NCBI RefSeq assembly: GCF_024171605.1 | Contig: NZ_JALKAA010000009.1 | Coordinates: 58,530-122,529 of the forward strand | DNA from: Pontibacter sp. HSC-36F09 | GTDB taxonomy: Bacteria > Bacteroidota > Bacteroidia > Cytophagales > Hymenobacteraceae | Length of the DNA: 64,000 bases | Direction of reading: 5' to 3' | Part shown: positions 45,074-52,670 of the stretch, in pieces | Position numbering within the stretch: position 1 is the first letter of the stretch | Layout: every line of letters starts with the position of its first letter | Notes under the pieces: model-generated | Database searches by the model: none | What the model was told of the DNA's origin: nothing | The model's input: only the letters and a program-made list of their open reading frames with translations | Made by a program: the position numbers and the translations under genes

Positions 45074-45139
45074 CAAAGGTAATTGGATCGTAAAGCCTAA
45101 AAGATGATGTATGTCACTTTCTGAACTGATATACCTCAG
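45074..45139 (-). promoter_or_regulatory. FNR-like tandem dyads and -7 box of ccoI
   Basis: Minus-strand promoter. The -7 box at 45074-45081 is TACCTTTG (perfect). The proximal dyad, ATGATGTATGTCAC on the plus strand at 45104-45117, is centred 33 bp from it. A degenerate distal palindrome CTGATATACCTCAG at 45126-45139 sits 22 bp further up. Confidence 0.6.
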
Positions 45140-45171
45140 TGCATAGCCTGGCCGGATGCCCGACCTTTGTA

Positions 45172-45328
45172 ACATCAAGAATGACAATAAAAGGCTGGCG
45201 CAGGAATGTTGAAAGCCTTTCAAGATAATGTTTTGTGATTAAAGTTTAGTCTATAGTATAAGGTGATTTTAGCTTAGAGGAGAGACTGAGCTACAATAAC
45301 GGCAGGCGTTCTACGGCTGCCGTTTTTT
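45172..45328 (+). ncRNA. Candidate small RNA between ccoI and the FNR-type regulator gene
   Basis: A plus-strand terminator (stem AACGGCAG/CTGCCGTT plus T-run, ending near 45328) has no plus-strand gene before it. Upstream, GACCTTTG at 45162-45169 is one base off TAnnTTTG, giving a possible start near 45172. The ccoI proximal dyad would then sit at about -62, an allowed class I activator position. A second stem (AAAGGCT at 45190-45196, AGCCTTT at 45214-45220) lies inside. The RNA would be about 157 nt without a coding frame. This is inference only. Confidence 0.25.
45298..45328 (+). terminator. Orphan plus-strand terminator
   Basis: Stem AACGGCAG/CTGCCGTT with an 11-nt loop, followed by a T6 run counting the last two stem bases. 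On the minus strand, where the regulator gene ends 34 bp away, the stem is not followed by Ts, so it fits a plus-strand transcript better. Confidence 0.6.
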
Positions 45329-45361
45329 ATTGTCTATACCTTATACCTTGCAGCAAACTGC

Positions 45362-46066
45362 CTAGTCGTACATGTGGCTGATTTTGTACAGTTTTTCGTG
45401 GTCCAGAATGGTAATAGAACTGCCTTTGGCAGTGATGAGCCCTTCTTCTTTGAACTCAGAAAGAAGTCGGATGGTAGTTTCTTTGGCGGTACCGACAATG
45501 GATGCCAGGTCTTCGCGGGAAATGGAAATGGTGAACTGATCGCCTTCTCCGCGCTCCTGGTAAGTTTTCTGAAGCAACAGCAAGGCCTCTGCCAACCGCT
45601 CGCGCACCGGCTTGTAAGCCATCTGCACCATGCGTTCTTCCGCCTCACCCAAGGCATTAGAGATCAGTTTCATCAGGCCGCCGGCAAATTCCACATTCTG
45701 ACTGATCAGCTCTAGGAACTGCGAACGAGGTATAAAGCAGATCACGGCATCTTCGAGAGCAACTGCCGAGGCAGAATAATTTGAGTCAGCCATCAGGGCA
45801 CGGTATCCGATCAGGTCGCCCGGTTTGGCCAGGCGCACGATCTGTTCTTTGCCATCGCTGCCGAGTTTGGCGATTTTGATTTTGCCGGTGTTGATGCAGT
45901 AAAGTCCTGACGGCTTGCCTCCCTCATGAAAGATCAGTTGCCCTTTCTTATAAGCGAAACACGACTTCGTTTCAGAAAGGTGCGACAACTCAGATGCTCT
46001 GCAGCAGCTCAGCAGGGAGCTCGCTCGGCTCGAACAGTTCAGACAGTCAGGGTTGGTGAATTTCAT
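45362..46066 (-). CDS. FNR-type Crp/Fnr-family transcriptional regulator, probable oxygen sensor
   Basis: A 234-residue Crp-fold regulator: beta-roll (about residues 25-120), dimer helix (about 125-155) and HTH (about 180-215). Four cysteines match FNR cluster ligands: Cys8, Cys11 and Cys21 or 22 near the N-terminus, and Cys110 in V-I-C-F-I-P, which aligns with Cys122 of E. coli FNR (V-C-E-I-P). The recognition helix reads K-E-T-T-I-R. The Glu and Arg that contact a TGA half-site in FNR/CRP are kept, but the FNR Ser is Ile, which fits RTGAY rather than TTGAT sites. It should bind the dyads at ccoG, ccoNO, ccoI, usp and 18.4 kb. No such dyad precedes its own gene. Confidence 0.88.
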   Translation of the reverse strand: MKFTNPDCLNCSSRASSLLSCCRASELSHLSETKSCFAYKKGQLIFHEGGKPSGLYCINTGKIKIAKLGSDGKEQIVRLAKPGDLIGYRALMADSNYSASAVALEDAVICFIPRSQFLELISQNVEFAGGLMKLISNALGEAEERMVQMAYKPVRERLAEALLLLQKTYQERGEGDQFTISISREDLASIVGTAKETTIRLLSEFKEEGLITAKGSSITILDHEKLYKISHMYD

Positions 46067-46083
46067 AAGCTATCAGGATATTG

Positions 46084-46091
46084 CAAAAGTA
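46084..46091 (-). promoter_or_regulatory. -7 promoter element of the FNR-type regulator, inside a dyad
   Basis: The minus strand reads TACTTTTG (perfect match), 18 bp before the start codon. It lies within a perfect 6-6-6 dyad ATTGCA/TGCAAT at 46080-46097, which could be an operator for autoregulation or another factor. No RTGAY dyad is found 33 bp upstream. Confidence 0.45.
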
Positions 46092-46181
46092 TGCAATCCC
46101 GCTAATATCGTCAGCCTTCTAACATGTTTTTTTTGCAATTCGTTCTCGAGTTATACCTGGTAAGTATTTAAAAATCAAAAA

Positions 46182-46211
46182 GAAAGCCCCTGCACATATG
46201 CAGGGGCTTTC
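46182..46211. terminator. Terminator after the azurin-like gene
   Basis: A perfect 13-bp stem (GAAAGCCCCTGCA with its complement) and 4-nt loop. On the minus strand it is followed by TTTTTGATTTTT, 25 bp past the stop codon. Confidence 0.85.
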
Positions 46212-46236
46212 CTATAAGACATCCGAATCAGGGTGG

Positions 46237-46770
46237 TTACTCCTTGATAATCAGCTTTCCTTTCATCAACGGTGTTTCGCTTGGGTAGGTGTTCACATAC
46301 TCAAATACTCCGGATGTGTCAGGTACTGCAAACTCCATCTTTACCATCTGGCCGGGCAATGCGAGCGGCGATGCTGCCAAAAGCAGTGAGCTGTCGGGCA
46401 GGTAATTGCCAGATGCACCGGCCTTGCTGCCATTTTGAGCGACCTGCGCCGAGTAGCCTTCTTTCGTAAATACGATGTTATAGATCATCTTAGGATCCTT
46501 TCCTTCGTTTGTGAAAGTCAGTTTTACGAGCGTACCGGCCTTCACCTCAATGGTATCCTGGTCAAAGGTCATGCTTTCGAGTGCCTCGCCCCCGGTGGCC
46601 CGAATATCTATTTCTGCTATCTCCTGCAGCGTGGTATCCTGCTCCCCTGTCTGTAGTGTCAGGGCTTTTTCTGTTATAGTCTCCGGCTTGTCAACCGGCC
46701 TCTGCTCCCCGCCACAAGAGGCAAGTAGCAAGAGTCCGAAAAGCAGGCTTGTTATTCCTAACTGTCTCAT
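46237..46770 (-). CDS. Azurin-fold lipoprotein lacking copper ligands
   Basis: A 177-residue lipoprotein: signal peptide ending L-L-A-S-C (Cys19), a 30-residue linker, then an azurin-like domain (about 52-177). The fold match is clear. T-I-E-V-K-A-G-T-L-V-K-L-T-F equals the azurin strand before the copper loop, and P-L-M-K-G-K-L-I-I-K equals its C-terminal strand. Aligned by eye to Pseudomonas azurin, His46 is Tyr97, Cys112 is Asn160 and His117 is Glu165; only Met121 (Met169) remains. So it should not bind copper at the type 1 site. It follows the L,D-transpeptidase gene by 37 bp. Its role is unknown, perhaps structural or in binding a partner. Confidence 0.8.
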   Translation of the reverse strand: MRQLGITSLLFGLLLLASCGGEQRPVDKPETITEKALTLQTGEQDTTLQEIAEIDIRATGGEALESMTFDQDTIEVKAGTLVKLTFTNEGKDPKMIYNIVFTKEGYSAQVAQNGSKAGASGNYLPDSSLLLAASPLALPGQMVKMEFAVPDTSGVFEYVNTYPSETPLMKGKLIIKE

Positions 46771-46807
46771 GGGTCATATGTTAAGAGTCGATGCTTGCAG
46801 CTTCTGA

Positions 46808-48547
46808 TTAGCTGAAAAGCTCCTGCTCCAGCCGCTTGTCGTGGCCGTATATATCATCCCTAAAGTGTACGTTTCCATCTTCATCTACCCAACTGGTGAA
46901 GTATACCAGGTATACCTGAATTTTTTTCGGTAAGGTGATCCACTCCTCTTCGCCTCCATTGATGGTCTCGTGTATGCGGCTTTCGTTCCACTCAGGCATG
47001 TCTTTCAACACATATTGAGCTAAGTCCATGGGCCGTTCCAGTCTGACGCAGCCATGGCTGAAACCGCGCTGGGTCTGGCTGAATAAGGCGCCCGATGGCG
47101 TGTCGTGCAGGTATACGGCGTGCTCGTTCGGAAACAGGAACTTCATGGTGCCGAGCGAGTTTTTAGGGCCCGGACGTTGGCGTACCATATAGGGAAAATT
47201 CTTTTCAGTGACAGATGACCAATCGATGGAAGACGGATCAATCTGCTTCGGCTCACGCTCCTTGGTTACCACTTCCATGTTCTGCCTGTCCAGGTAGCCG
47301 GGTTCGCGCAGTATACCTGGCGCAATCTCTTTTTCCACAATGCTGTTGGGCACATTCCAGTAAGGGGCCAGCACCACATATTCCATTCTGTCGCTGAAGA
47401 TTGGAGTCGAGTGCATGGTTTTGCCCACGATCACGTTCATCTCCATGGTCTTTTTGTAAGCGCGCTCTGCTTCGGGGCTGTTATTCGGGTCTTCGTAGAC
47501 ATAGAGCTTGTACTCAGGTATGTTCACCCAGATATACTTTTGGTCCAAGCTCTTTGGTACCAGACGCTTGGGAATCCAGCGCCAGCGTTCCATGTTCATC
47601 ATAATTTGCTGAATACGATCCTCTACGGGCACATTCATTGTGCGCAGCGTGTTGCCACCCACTTTGCCATCAGGCACAATGCCGTGCAGTTCCTGGAATG
47701 CTTTTACCTGCGCCTCCAGTTTGTCGTCATACTTGCGCATGGCAGGGTCGTTGGCGTTGATCTGTGTTCCTGGGTTAAGGCGTTGGCGAAGCGATACAAC
47801 GGCAGCGGCGGTATCCCCTTTTGTCAGCATCTTTTTGTTACCCAGCTCTACCTTGGCCCAGCCTCCTTTTTCTTCCAGTTCGCGGTACTTTTGCAGGGCA
47901 TCACGCAGGTCGGTATAGCCTTTGTGCAGTGCTTCAAACTCGTAGTACGGGTAAGTGCTTTCTCGCTCCTTCAAAATGGTTTGCAACGCTTTGTGCAGTT
48001 TTATTTTGTTATTGCGCACGCCCCATTGAACCTGTTTCACATTGCGTGGGTCGATGCGGCCTTTGTAAAAGTCAGAGGCATAATTAAAGTAAGTAGCGGT
48101 CAGGGCTATGTCGATCTGCTGCTGCAGTGCCAACCTGGTGGAGTCCTTACGACCCAACTCGTTGTACTGGCTGATCATCTCGTCGATGGCAACTACTTTA
48201 TACTCCTTGGGGTCCAGGCCTTCCTGTGCTGCATTGTTGAGGGTAGTCAGCAGTTTCTCTGATTCGGGCACCAGGTCAGAGCCCTTGAACCAGCCCAGAC
48301 GATATTCGCGGTCACCATAAAACTGGTAGATCAGGTCCTCGTGTTCTTTAAATTGCTTGTGCTGCCCAATGTAGTCTTTGATGTAGAGGCTGTCTGTTTC
48401 GGTGGCGGCCACGGTGTTGAGGCCGAGCATTTCTTTTACGCCGCCTTCTTCTTTTTTGTCGCCGCTTTTATTGCAGGAGGCCAGGGTGAACAGGCAAAGG
48501 ACGACCAGGCCGATTGGTTTAAATTTCTGTAGGATGAAAGGGTTCAT
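46808..48547 (-). CDS. L,D-transpeptidase (YcbB/LdtD type) lipoprotein
   Basis: A 579-residue periplasmic enzyme that forms 3-3 cross-links or attaches proteins to peptidoglycan. The signal peptide ends L-A-S-C (Cys25). Domains: an N-terminal scaffold (about 50-235), a peptidoglycan-binding helical motif (about 240-310, with V-K-A-F-Q-E-L-H-G-I-V-P-D-G), and the YkuD catalytic domain (about 340-530). The catalytic motif is F-S-H-G-C-V-R-L-E with Cys as nucleophile; an upstream H-D-T-P-S carries the conserved His. The length and YcbB-like scaffold match LdtD rather than short ErfK proteins. The azurin-like gene downstream may be co-transcribed. Confidence 0.92.
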   Translation of the reverse strand: MNPFILQKFKPIGLVVLCLFTLASCNKSGDKKEEGGVKEMLGLNTVAATETDSLYIKDYIGQHKQFKEHEDLIYQFYGDREYRLGWFKGSDLVPESEKLLTTLNNAAQEGLDPKEYKVVAIDEMISQYNELGRKDSTRLALQQQIDIALTATYFNYASDFYKGRIDPRNVKQVQWGVRNNKIKLHKALQTILKERESTYPYYEFEALHKGYTDLRDALQKYRELEEKGGWAKVELGNKKMLTKGDTAAAVVSLRQRLNPGTQINANDPAMRKYDDKLEAQVKAFQELHGIVPDGKVGGNTLRTMNVPVEDRIQQIMMNMERWRWIPKRLVPKSLDQKYIWVNIPEYKLYVYEDPNNSPEAERAYKKTMEMNVIVGKTMHSTPIFSDRMEYVVLAPYWNVPNSIVEKEIAPGILREPGYLDRQNMEVVTKEREPKQIDPSSIDWSSVTEKNFPYMVRQRPGPKNSLGTMKFLFPNEHAVYLHDTPSGALFSQTQRGFSHGCVRLERPMDLAQYVLKDMPEWNESRIHETINGGEEEWITLPKKIQVYLVYFTSWVDEDGNVHFRDDIYGHDKRLEQELFS

Positions 48548-48878
48548 GGTTGTTGGTTTAATGGCTTAGGCGAGAGGCGGGTTAGACGCGAATAATAAAT
48601 ATGCGCTTAAAATTGTGCTATTTCTCTGCTTTGGTGCCTTTTCACTTCGATTTTGCTTTGTTTACTTTAAACAGGTACAAAATGTTCTATATATGACAGT
48701 AAAGCATACCTGCTGCATTGGTACGAAACTTGAACTGGAGTGGCTTTGCACCTGTAACTAATACAAATACCTCTGTAACATAGTACGCACCCCATGCGCG
48801 TGCCGATGCATTTAGACGACGGTACTTTACAGTTCATGGCAAAAAATGTATCTTACCACCCCATAACCAAAGTATACA
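48548..48878. other. Divergent intergenic region, no gene seen
   Basis: I see no gene, strong hairpin or exact TAnnTTTG box in these 331 bp. The nearest candidate for the M1 peptidase is TGGCTTTG, one mismatch, about 130 bp before its ATG. The region is AT-rich around 48660-48700. Confidence 0.4.
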
Positions 48879-50777
48879 ATGACTCCATACCGTAAATTTT
48901 TACTCGGACTGGGTTTGGCCGGTAGTCTGCAGTTAGGCGCCTGCTCTACCCAAACCACTACTAACGATGAAACTATGACAGCAGAACAGCTAGGCATGGC
49001 ACAGGCACCTGCCGACGTACACAGCTTCGCCAGGCCTGCCGAGGCCGTGGCCCGCCACCTGGATCTGGACATTGCCGTGAACTTTGATGAAAAGGTGATC
49101 TCTGGCAAAGCCTCTTACCAGATCGAGAACGTGGCGAAAGGCAACGAAATTATTTTCGATACACGCGGCCTTGAGATTGAGCAGGTATACTTGGGCAAAG
49201 AGCAGACCCCTACCACGTTTAAACTCGGCGATGAAAAAGAATTTCTGGGTCGGCCGCTGATTATTGCGATACAGCCTGAAACGGATTACGTGACCATCCA
49301 GTACCGTACTACCGCCAACGCGGATGCGCTGCAGTGGCTCAATCCGCAGCAGACGGCCGGTAAGAAGCACCCCTTCCTGTTCACGCAGTCGCAGGCGATC
49401 CTGGCCCGCACCTGGATTCCGATTCAGGATAGCCCAGGTATACGCATCACTTACAGCGCCAAAGTGCAAGTGCCAAAAGAGTTGATGGCCGTGATGAGCG
49501 CTGAAAACCCGCAGCAGAAGAACAATACGGGCGGCTATACCTTCGAAATGCGCCAGGCTATACCTTCTTACCTGATGGCCCTCTCTGTGGGTGATATGGT
49601 GTTCAAGCCGATCGGGCAGCAGACAGGTATATATGCCGAGCCGGCCACGATTGATGCTGCTGTGTACGAGTTTGCCGAGATGGACAAGATGTTGGTGGCC
49701 GCTGAAAAACTGTACGGCAAGTATCGCTGGGACCGCTACGACTTGCTCGTGCTCCCTCCTTCCTTCCCTTTCGGAGGTATGGAAAACCCGCGCCTGACCT
49801 TCGTGACGCCAACCGTGCTGGCCAAAGACCGCTCGCTCACCAGCCTGATCGCGCACGAGCTGGCGCACAGCTGGAGCGGCAACCTGGTGACCAACGGCAC
49901 CTGGGATGATTTCTGGTTGAACGAAGGCTTCACGGTTTACTTCGAGCGCCGCATCATGGAAGAGATCTACGGAAAAGACTATGCCGACATGCTGAACGTG
50001 CTAGGCTACCAGGATCTGCAGAACACTTTGGAAGAACTGGGTCCGAACAGTGATGACACCCGCCTTAAGCTGGACCTGGAAGGCCGCGATCCGGACGAGG
50101 GTCTGACGGACATCGCCTATGAGAAAGGCAACTTCTTCTTACAGAACATGGAGCGTGTTGTGGGCCGTGAGCGCTTCGACCAGTTCCTGAACAAGTACTT
50201 CCAAACATTCGCTTTCCAGAGTACGAACACCGACCTTTTCCTGGATTTCTTGCGCAAAGAGCTGATACAGGGCGATGCGAAAGTAGCGGAGCAAATCAAC
50301 ATTGAAGGCTGGGTGTATACGCCAGGCCTTCCGGAAGACCATGTGAAGCCAACCTCCAAACGATTCGCACAAGTGGAGGAATCATTCAAGGCCTGGCAGA
50401 GCGGCAAACCAGCCAGCCAGCTGCAGACCAAAGACTGGTCGAGCCACGAATGGCTGCACTTCATCCGCATGCTGCCTGAGCAGATGAGCCAGCAGCAGAT
50501 GGCGGACCTGGACAAGGCCTTTGGCTTCACCAACTCGGGCAACTCCGAGGTACTGGCCGCCTGGTTCATCCATACCATCCGCAACAACTACACGGCCGCG
50601 GACCAGGCGCTCGACAACTTCCTGACCAATGTGGGACGCCGTAAATTCCTGGTGCCAATCTATAAAGCACTTGCTGCAACTCCGGAAGGTAAGAAAAAAG
50701 CCCGGGAGATCTACAGCCGAGCGAAGCCTAACTACCATGCCGTGTCCACCAACACACTGGATACCATGCTCAAATAG
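48879..50777 (+). CDS. M1-family metallopeptidase lipoprotein (leukotriene A4 hydrolase-like)
   Basis: A 632-residue zinc aminopeptidase anchored as a lipoprotein (signal peptide ending L-G-A-C, Cys22). The N-terminal beta domain (about 40-225) and thermolysin-like catalytic domain (about 230-470) are followed by a helical LTA4H-type C-domain. The exopeptidase motif is G-G-M-E-N-P-R-L-T-F, the zinc site H326-E-L-A-H330 with E349 in L-N-E-G-F-T-V-Y. This length and the G-G-M-E-N-P variant place it with LTA4H/aminopeptidase B-type bacterial enzymes. It should release N-terminal residues from peptides in the envelope. Confidence 0.93.
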   Translation: MTPYRKFLLGLGLAGSLQLGACSTQTTTNDETMTAEQLGMAQAPADVHSFARPAEAVARHLDLDIAVNFDEKVISGKASYQIENVAKGNEIIFDTRGLEIEQVYLGKEQTPTTFKLGDEKEFLGRPLIIAIQPETDYVTIQYRTTANADALQWLNPQQTAGKKHPFLFTQSQAILARTWIPIQDSPGIRITYSAKVQVPKELMAVMSAENPQQKNNTGGYTFEMRQAIPSYLMALSVGDMVFKPIGQQTGIYAEPATIDAAVYEFAEMDKMLVAAEKLYGKYRWDRYDLLVLPPSFPFGGMENPRLTFVTPTVLAKDRSLTSLIAHELAHSWSGNLVTNGTWDDFWLNEGFTVYFERRIMEEIYGKDYADMLNVLGYQDLQNTLEELGPNSDDTRLKLDLEGRDPDEGLTDIAYEKGNFFLQNMERVVGRERFDQFLNKYFQTFAFQSTNTDLFLDFLRKELIQGDAKVAEQINIEGWVYTPGLPEDHVKPTSKRFAQVEESFKAWQSGKPASQLQTKDWSSHEWLHFIRMLPEQMSQQQMADLDKAFGFTNSGNSEVLAAWFIHTIRNNYTAADQALDNFLTNVGRRKFLVPIYKALAATPEGKKKAREIYSRAKPNYHAVSTNTLDTMLK

Positions 50778-50798
50778 GTATAGCCACCCAAGAAAAAA

Positions 50799-50825
50799 AG
50801 CACTGCAGCAATGCGGGGCTTTTTT
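50799..50825 (+). terminator. Terminator after the M1 peptidase
   Basis: Imperfect 9-bp stem (AGCACTGCA with TGCGGGGCT, one mismatch and one wobble), 4-nt loop, then T6. Confidence 0.5.
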
Positions 50826-50844
50826 GATGAGAACAGGTATAAAC

Positions 50845-50903
50845 AAAAAAATCTGTCTCCTTCTGGCCAGCTTGGTTAGCATGGGGAAAGGACAGATTTT
50901 TTT
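50845..50903. terminator. Bidirectional hairpin terminator, M1 peptidase / YciF-like gene
   Basis: AAAAAAATCTGTC pairs with GACAGATTTTTTT across a 33-nt loop, and a CC/GG extension with a bulged T lengthens the stem. The A-run and T-run suit termination from both sides. It ends 19 bp before the YciF-like stop codon. Confidence 0.65.
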
Positions 50904-50921
50904 CGGTATATCGTTTAGAGC

Positions 50922-51425
50922 TTACTTTGCTCCTTTGTGTTCAGCTTTTACGTTGATCTTGCTTTCAGCCAGATCGGTTAATTTCAGGTCAGTGGCCTTC
51001 TCTTCTTCCAGCGTCATAAGCAACAGCTTCAGTATCTCTTTGTGGCCTAGCTGCTTGGCGTAGGTGCAAAGAGTGCCATAACCGGCAATTTCGTAGTGCT
51101 CAACGCGTTGGGCCGAAGCGATCAGAGCGGCATCCATCACATCAGAGTCCGCGTTTTCTGACATCATGTCCTGCGCTTCCTTGATGATGCCTTCCATCGC
51201 TTTGCACTTTTCTCCGGAGGCCTTCATACCCAGTAAATCGAAGACTTGCTCAAGCCGCTCTATTTGTGTCTCTGTTTCGCTGAGGTGCATCTCAAAAGCC
51301 TTTTTCAACTGAGTGGAGGAAGCCTCCTTCATCATTTTTGGAAGTGCCTTCGTAATCTGCTTTTCAGCGTTGTAGATATCCTTTAGTTCGTGGACGAATA
51401 AGTCATTCAGGTTGTTTAGTTTCAT
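50922..51425 (-). CDS. YciE/YciF ferritin-like family protein (DUF892)
   Basis: A 167-residue four-helix bundle protein of the DUF892 group. The opening L-N-D-L-F-V-H-E-L-K-D-I-Y-N-A-E-K-Q-I is the family signature. Glu and His residues suited to a di-iron site occur in E-T-E-T-Q, V-E-H-Y-E-I-A-G-Y-G and L-L-M-T-L-E-E-E-K. The family is linked to stress conditions, but the reaction is not established. The gene is monocistronic. Confidence 0.88.
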   Translation of the reverse strand: MKLNNLNDLFVHELKDIYNAEKQITKALPKMMKEASSTQLKKAFEMHLSETETQIERLEQVFDLLGMKASGEKCKAMEGIIKEAQDMMSENADSDVMDAALIASAQRVEHYEIAGYGTLCTYAKQLGHKEILKLLLMTLEEEKATDLKLTDLAESKINVKAEHKGAK

Positions 51426-51773
51426 AGCTTGGAAAGGTTTAGCGTCGTAAAAAAAATAAGCCTAAGCTTGTGAGATTACTATACGGGAGGATATGGTGGA
51501 GGTTTAAAAATATAAATTTAATTAGATAAAATATATATAGTAAGATCACAGTTAAGTAAAATATATGATTTTTATGATGCTTATGTTGTTTTGACTGTCT
51601 TTGTTCAGGAGAGTGCAATTCATACAAACAAATTAATCTGGCCTGAAAACGTAATAAAGGCACCCTTCCCGTAACGATTTTTGAAAATACAGGTAATCTT
51701 AGGGAGGGTGATGCCAGCGTAAAACATCATACCTTTAGTGTAAGCATACAATTAGCATATAAAAGAAGCACCC
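51426..51773. other. AT-rich divergent intergenic region with hairpin and candidate cyanophycinase promoter
   Basis: No gene is apparent in these 348 bp. The stretch 51500-51580 is strongly AT-rich. CACCCTTCCC at 51661-51670 pairs with GGGAGGGTG at 51702-51710 (one bulge). TACCTTTA at 51730-51737, one mismatch from TAnnTTTG, lies 36 bp before the cyanophycinase GTG and is a plausible -7 element. Confidence 0.45.
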
Positions 51774-52670
51774 GTGGATAGACCAAAAGGAAAGCTCATA
51801 GCCATTGGCGGAAATGAAGACAAAGGCTCATACCCGAACCCAAAACACAAAAAAAAATATTACCTCGATTTTTTTGAATTGGGTATACTCAAGCGCTTTC
51901 TAAGTGAGATCCCTTCCTCCAAGCCTGCCATAGAGGTAGTTACGACAGCCTCGCTCATACCAGAAGAAGTGGGAGAGCGGTATGAAAGTGCTTTCGGTAT
52001 TTTAGGCTGTGAGAACGCGAACATGATGCATATCCGGGAAGAGGAAGATGCCTTGAAACCAGAGTACCTGGAGCGCATCCGCAAAGCCGATGGGGTGATG
52101 TTCAGCGGAGGCGACCAGTCCCGGCTGACCCGCATTTTTGGTGATACTGAGTTTCTGCAAATCGTGCGGGACAGGTACTGGCACGAGGATTTTGTAGTGG
52201 CCGGAACAAGCGCAGGGGCCATGGCCATGTCAGAGATCATGATCAAGAGCGGCAGCTCCACGGAATCATTGCTGAAGGGTTCTGTCAAGATGGGACAGGG
52301 ATTCGGCCTGATCAGCGGCGTGATCATCGACTCCCACTTTGTGATCAGGGGTCGTTTCGGTCGGCTGATGGAAGCTGTGGCGACGCACCCTAAAACCGTC
52401 GGTATCGGTCTGGGCGAAGATACCGGTGTGCTGATCACGGACGGACACATGATCGAAACTATTGGCTCTAACCTGGTGGTGATCGTGGACGGGCATAGTG
52501 TGAGTTACACGAATATCAACAACATTGAACCCGGTCGCCCTGTAGCCATTGCCGGCATGATGATGCATGTGCTGGCCAAGGGAAATGTGTTCAACATCAA
52601 TTCACGGTCTTTTTACAAGGACATGGCCGACGTGGAGAAAAACGAACTCGCCTCAGAGTCGCGCAGCTAG
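51774..52670 (+). CDS. cphB: Cyanophycinase
   Basis: A 298-residue serine exopeptidase-like enzyme (S51 family) that cuts cyanophycin into beta-Asp-Arg dipeptides. It starts at GTG (M-D-R-P-K-G-K-L). Motifs are A-I-G-G-N-E-D-K-G near the start, M-F-S-G-G-D-Q-S-R-L, the nucleophile elbow A-G-T-S-A-G-A-M-A-M, and D-S-H-F-V-I-R-G-R-F-G-R-L. No signal peptide is visible, so it should act on internal polymer or imported dipeptide precursors. Its last four bases overlap the convergent isoaspartyl peptidase gene, whose product cleaves the dipeptide. No cyanophycin synthetase is in the window. Confidence 0.92.
   Translation: MDRPKGKLIAIGGNEDKGSYPNPKHKKKYYLDFFELGILKRFLSEIPSSKPAIEVVTTASLIPEEVGERYESAFGILGCENANMMHIREEEDALKPEYLERIRKADGVMFSGGDQSRLTRIFGDTEFLQIVRDRYWHEDFVVAGTSAGAMAMSEIMIKSGSSTESLLKGSVKMGQGFGLISGVIIDSHFVIRGRFGRLMEAVATHPKTVGIGLGEDTGVLITDGHMIETIGSNLVVIVDGHSVSYTNINNIEPGRPVAIAGMMMHVLAKGNVFNINSRSFYKDMADVEKNELASESRS

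Noticed and set aside
46084..46130. FNR-like dyad controlling the regulator's own gene
   Set aside because: The bases 33 bp upstream of the -7 box do not fit RTGAYnnnnRTCAY, and no other dyad is near.
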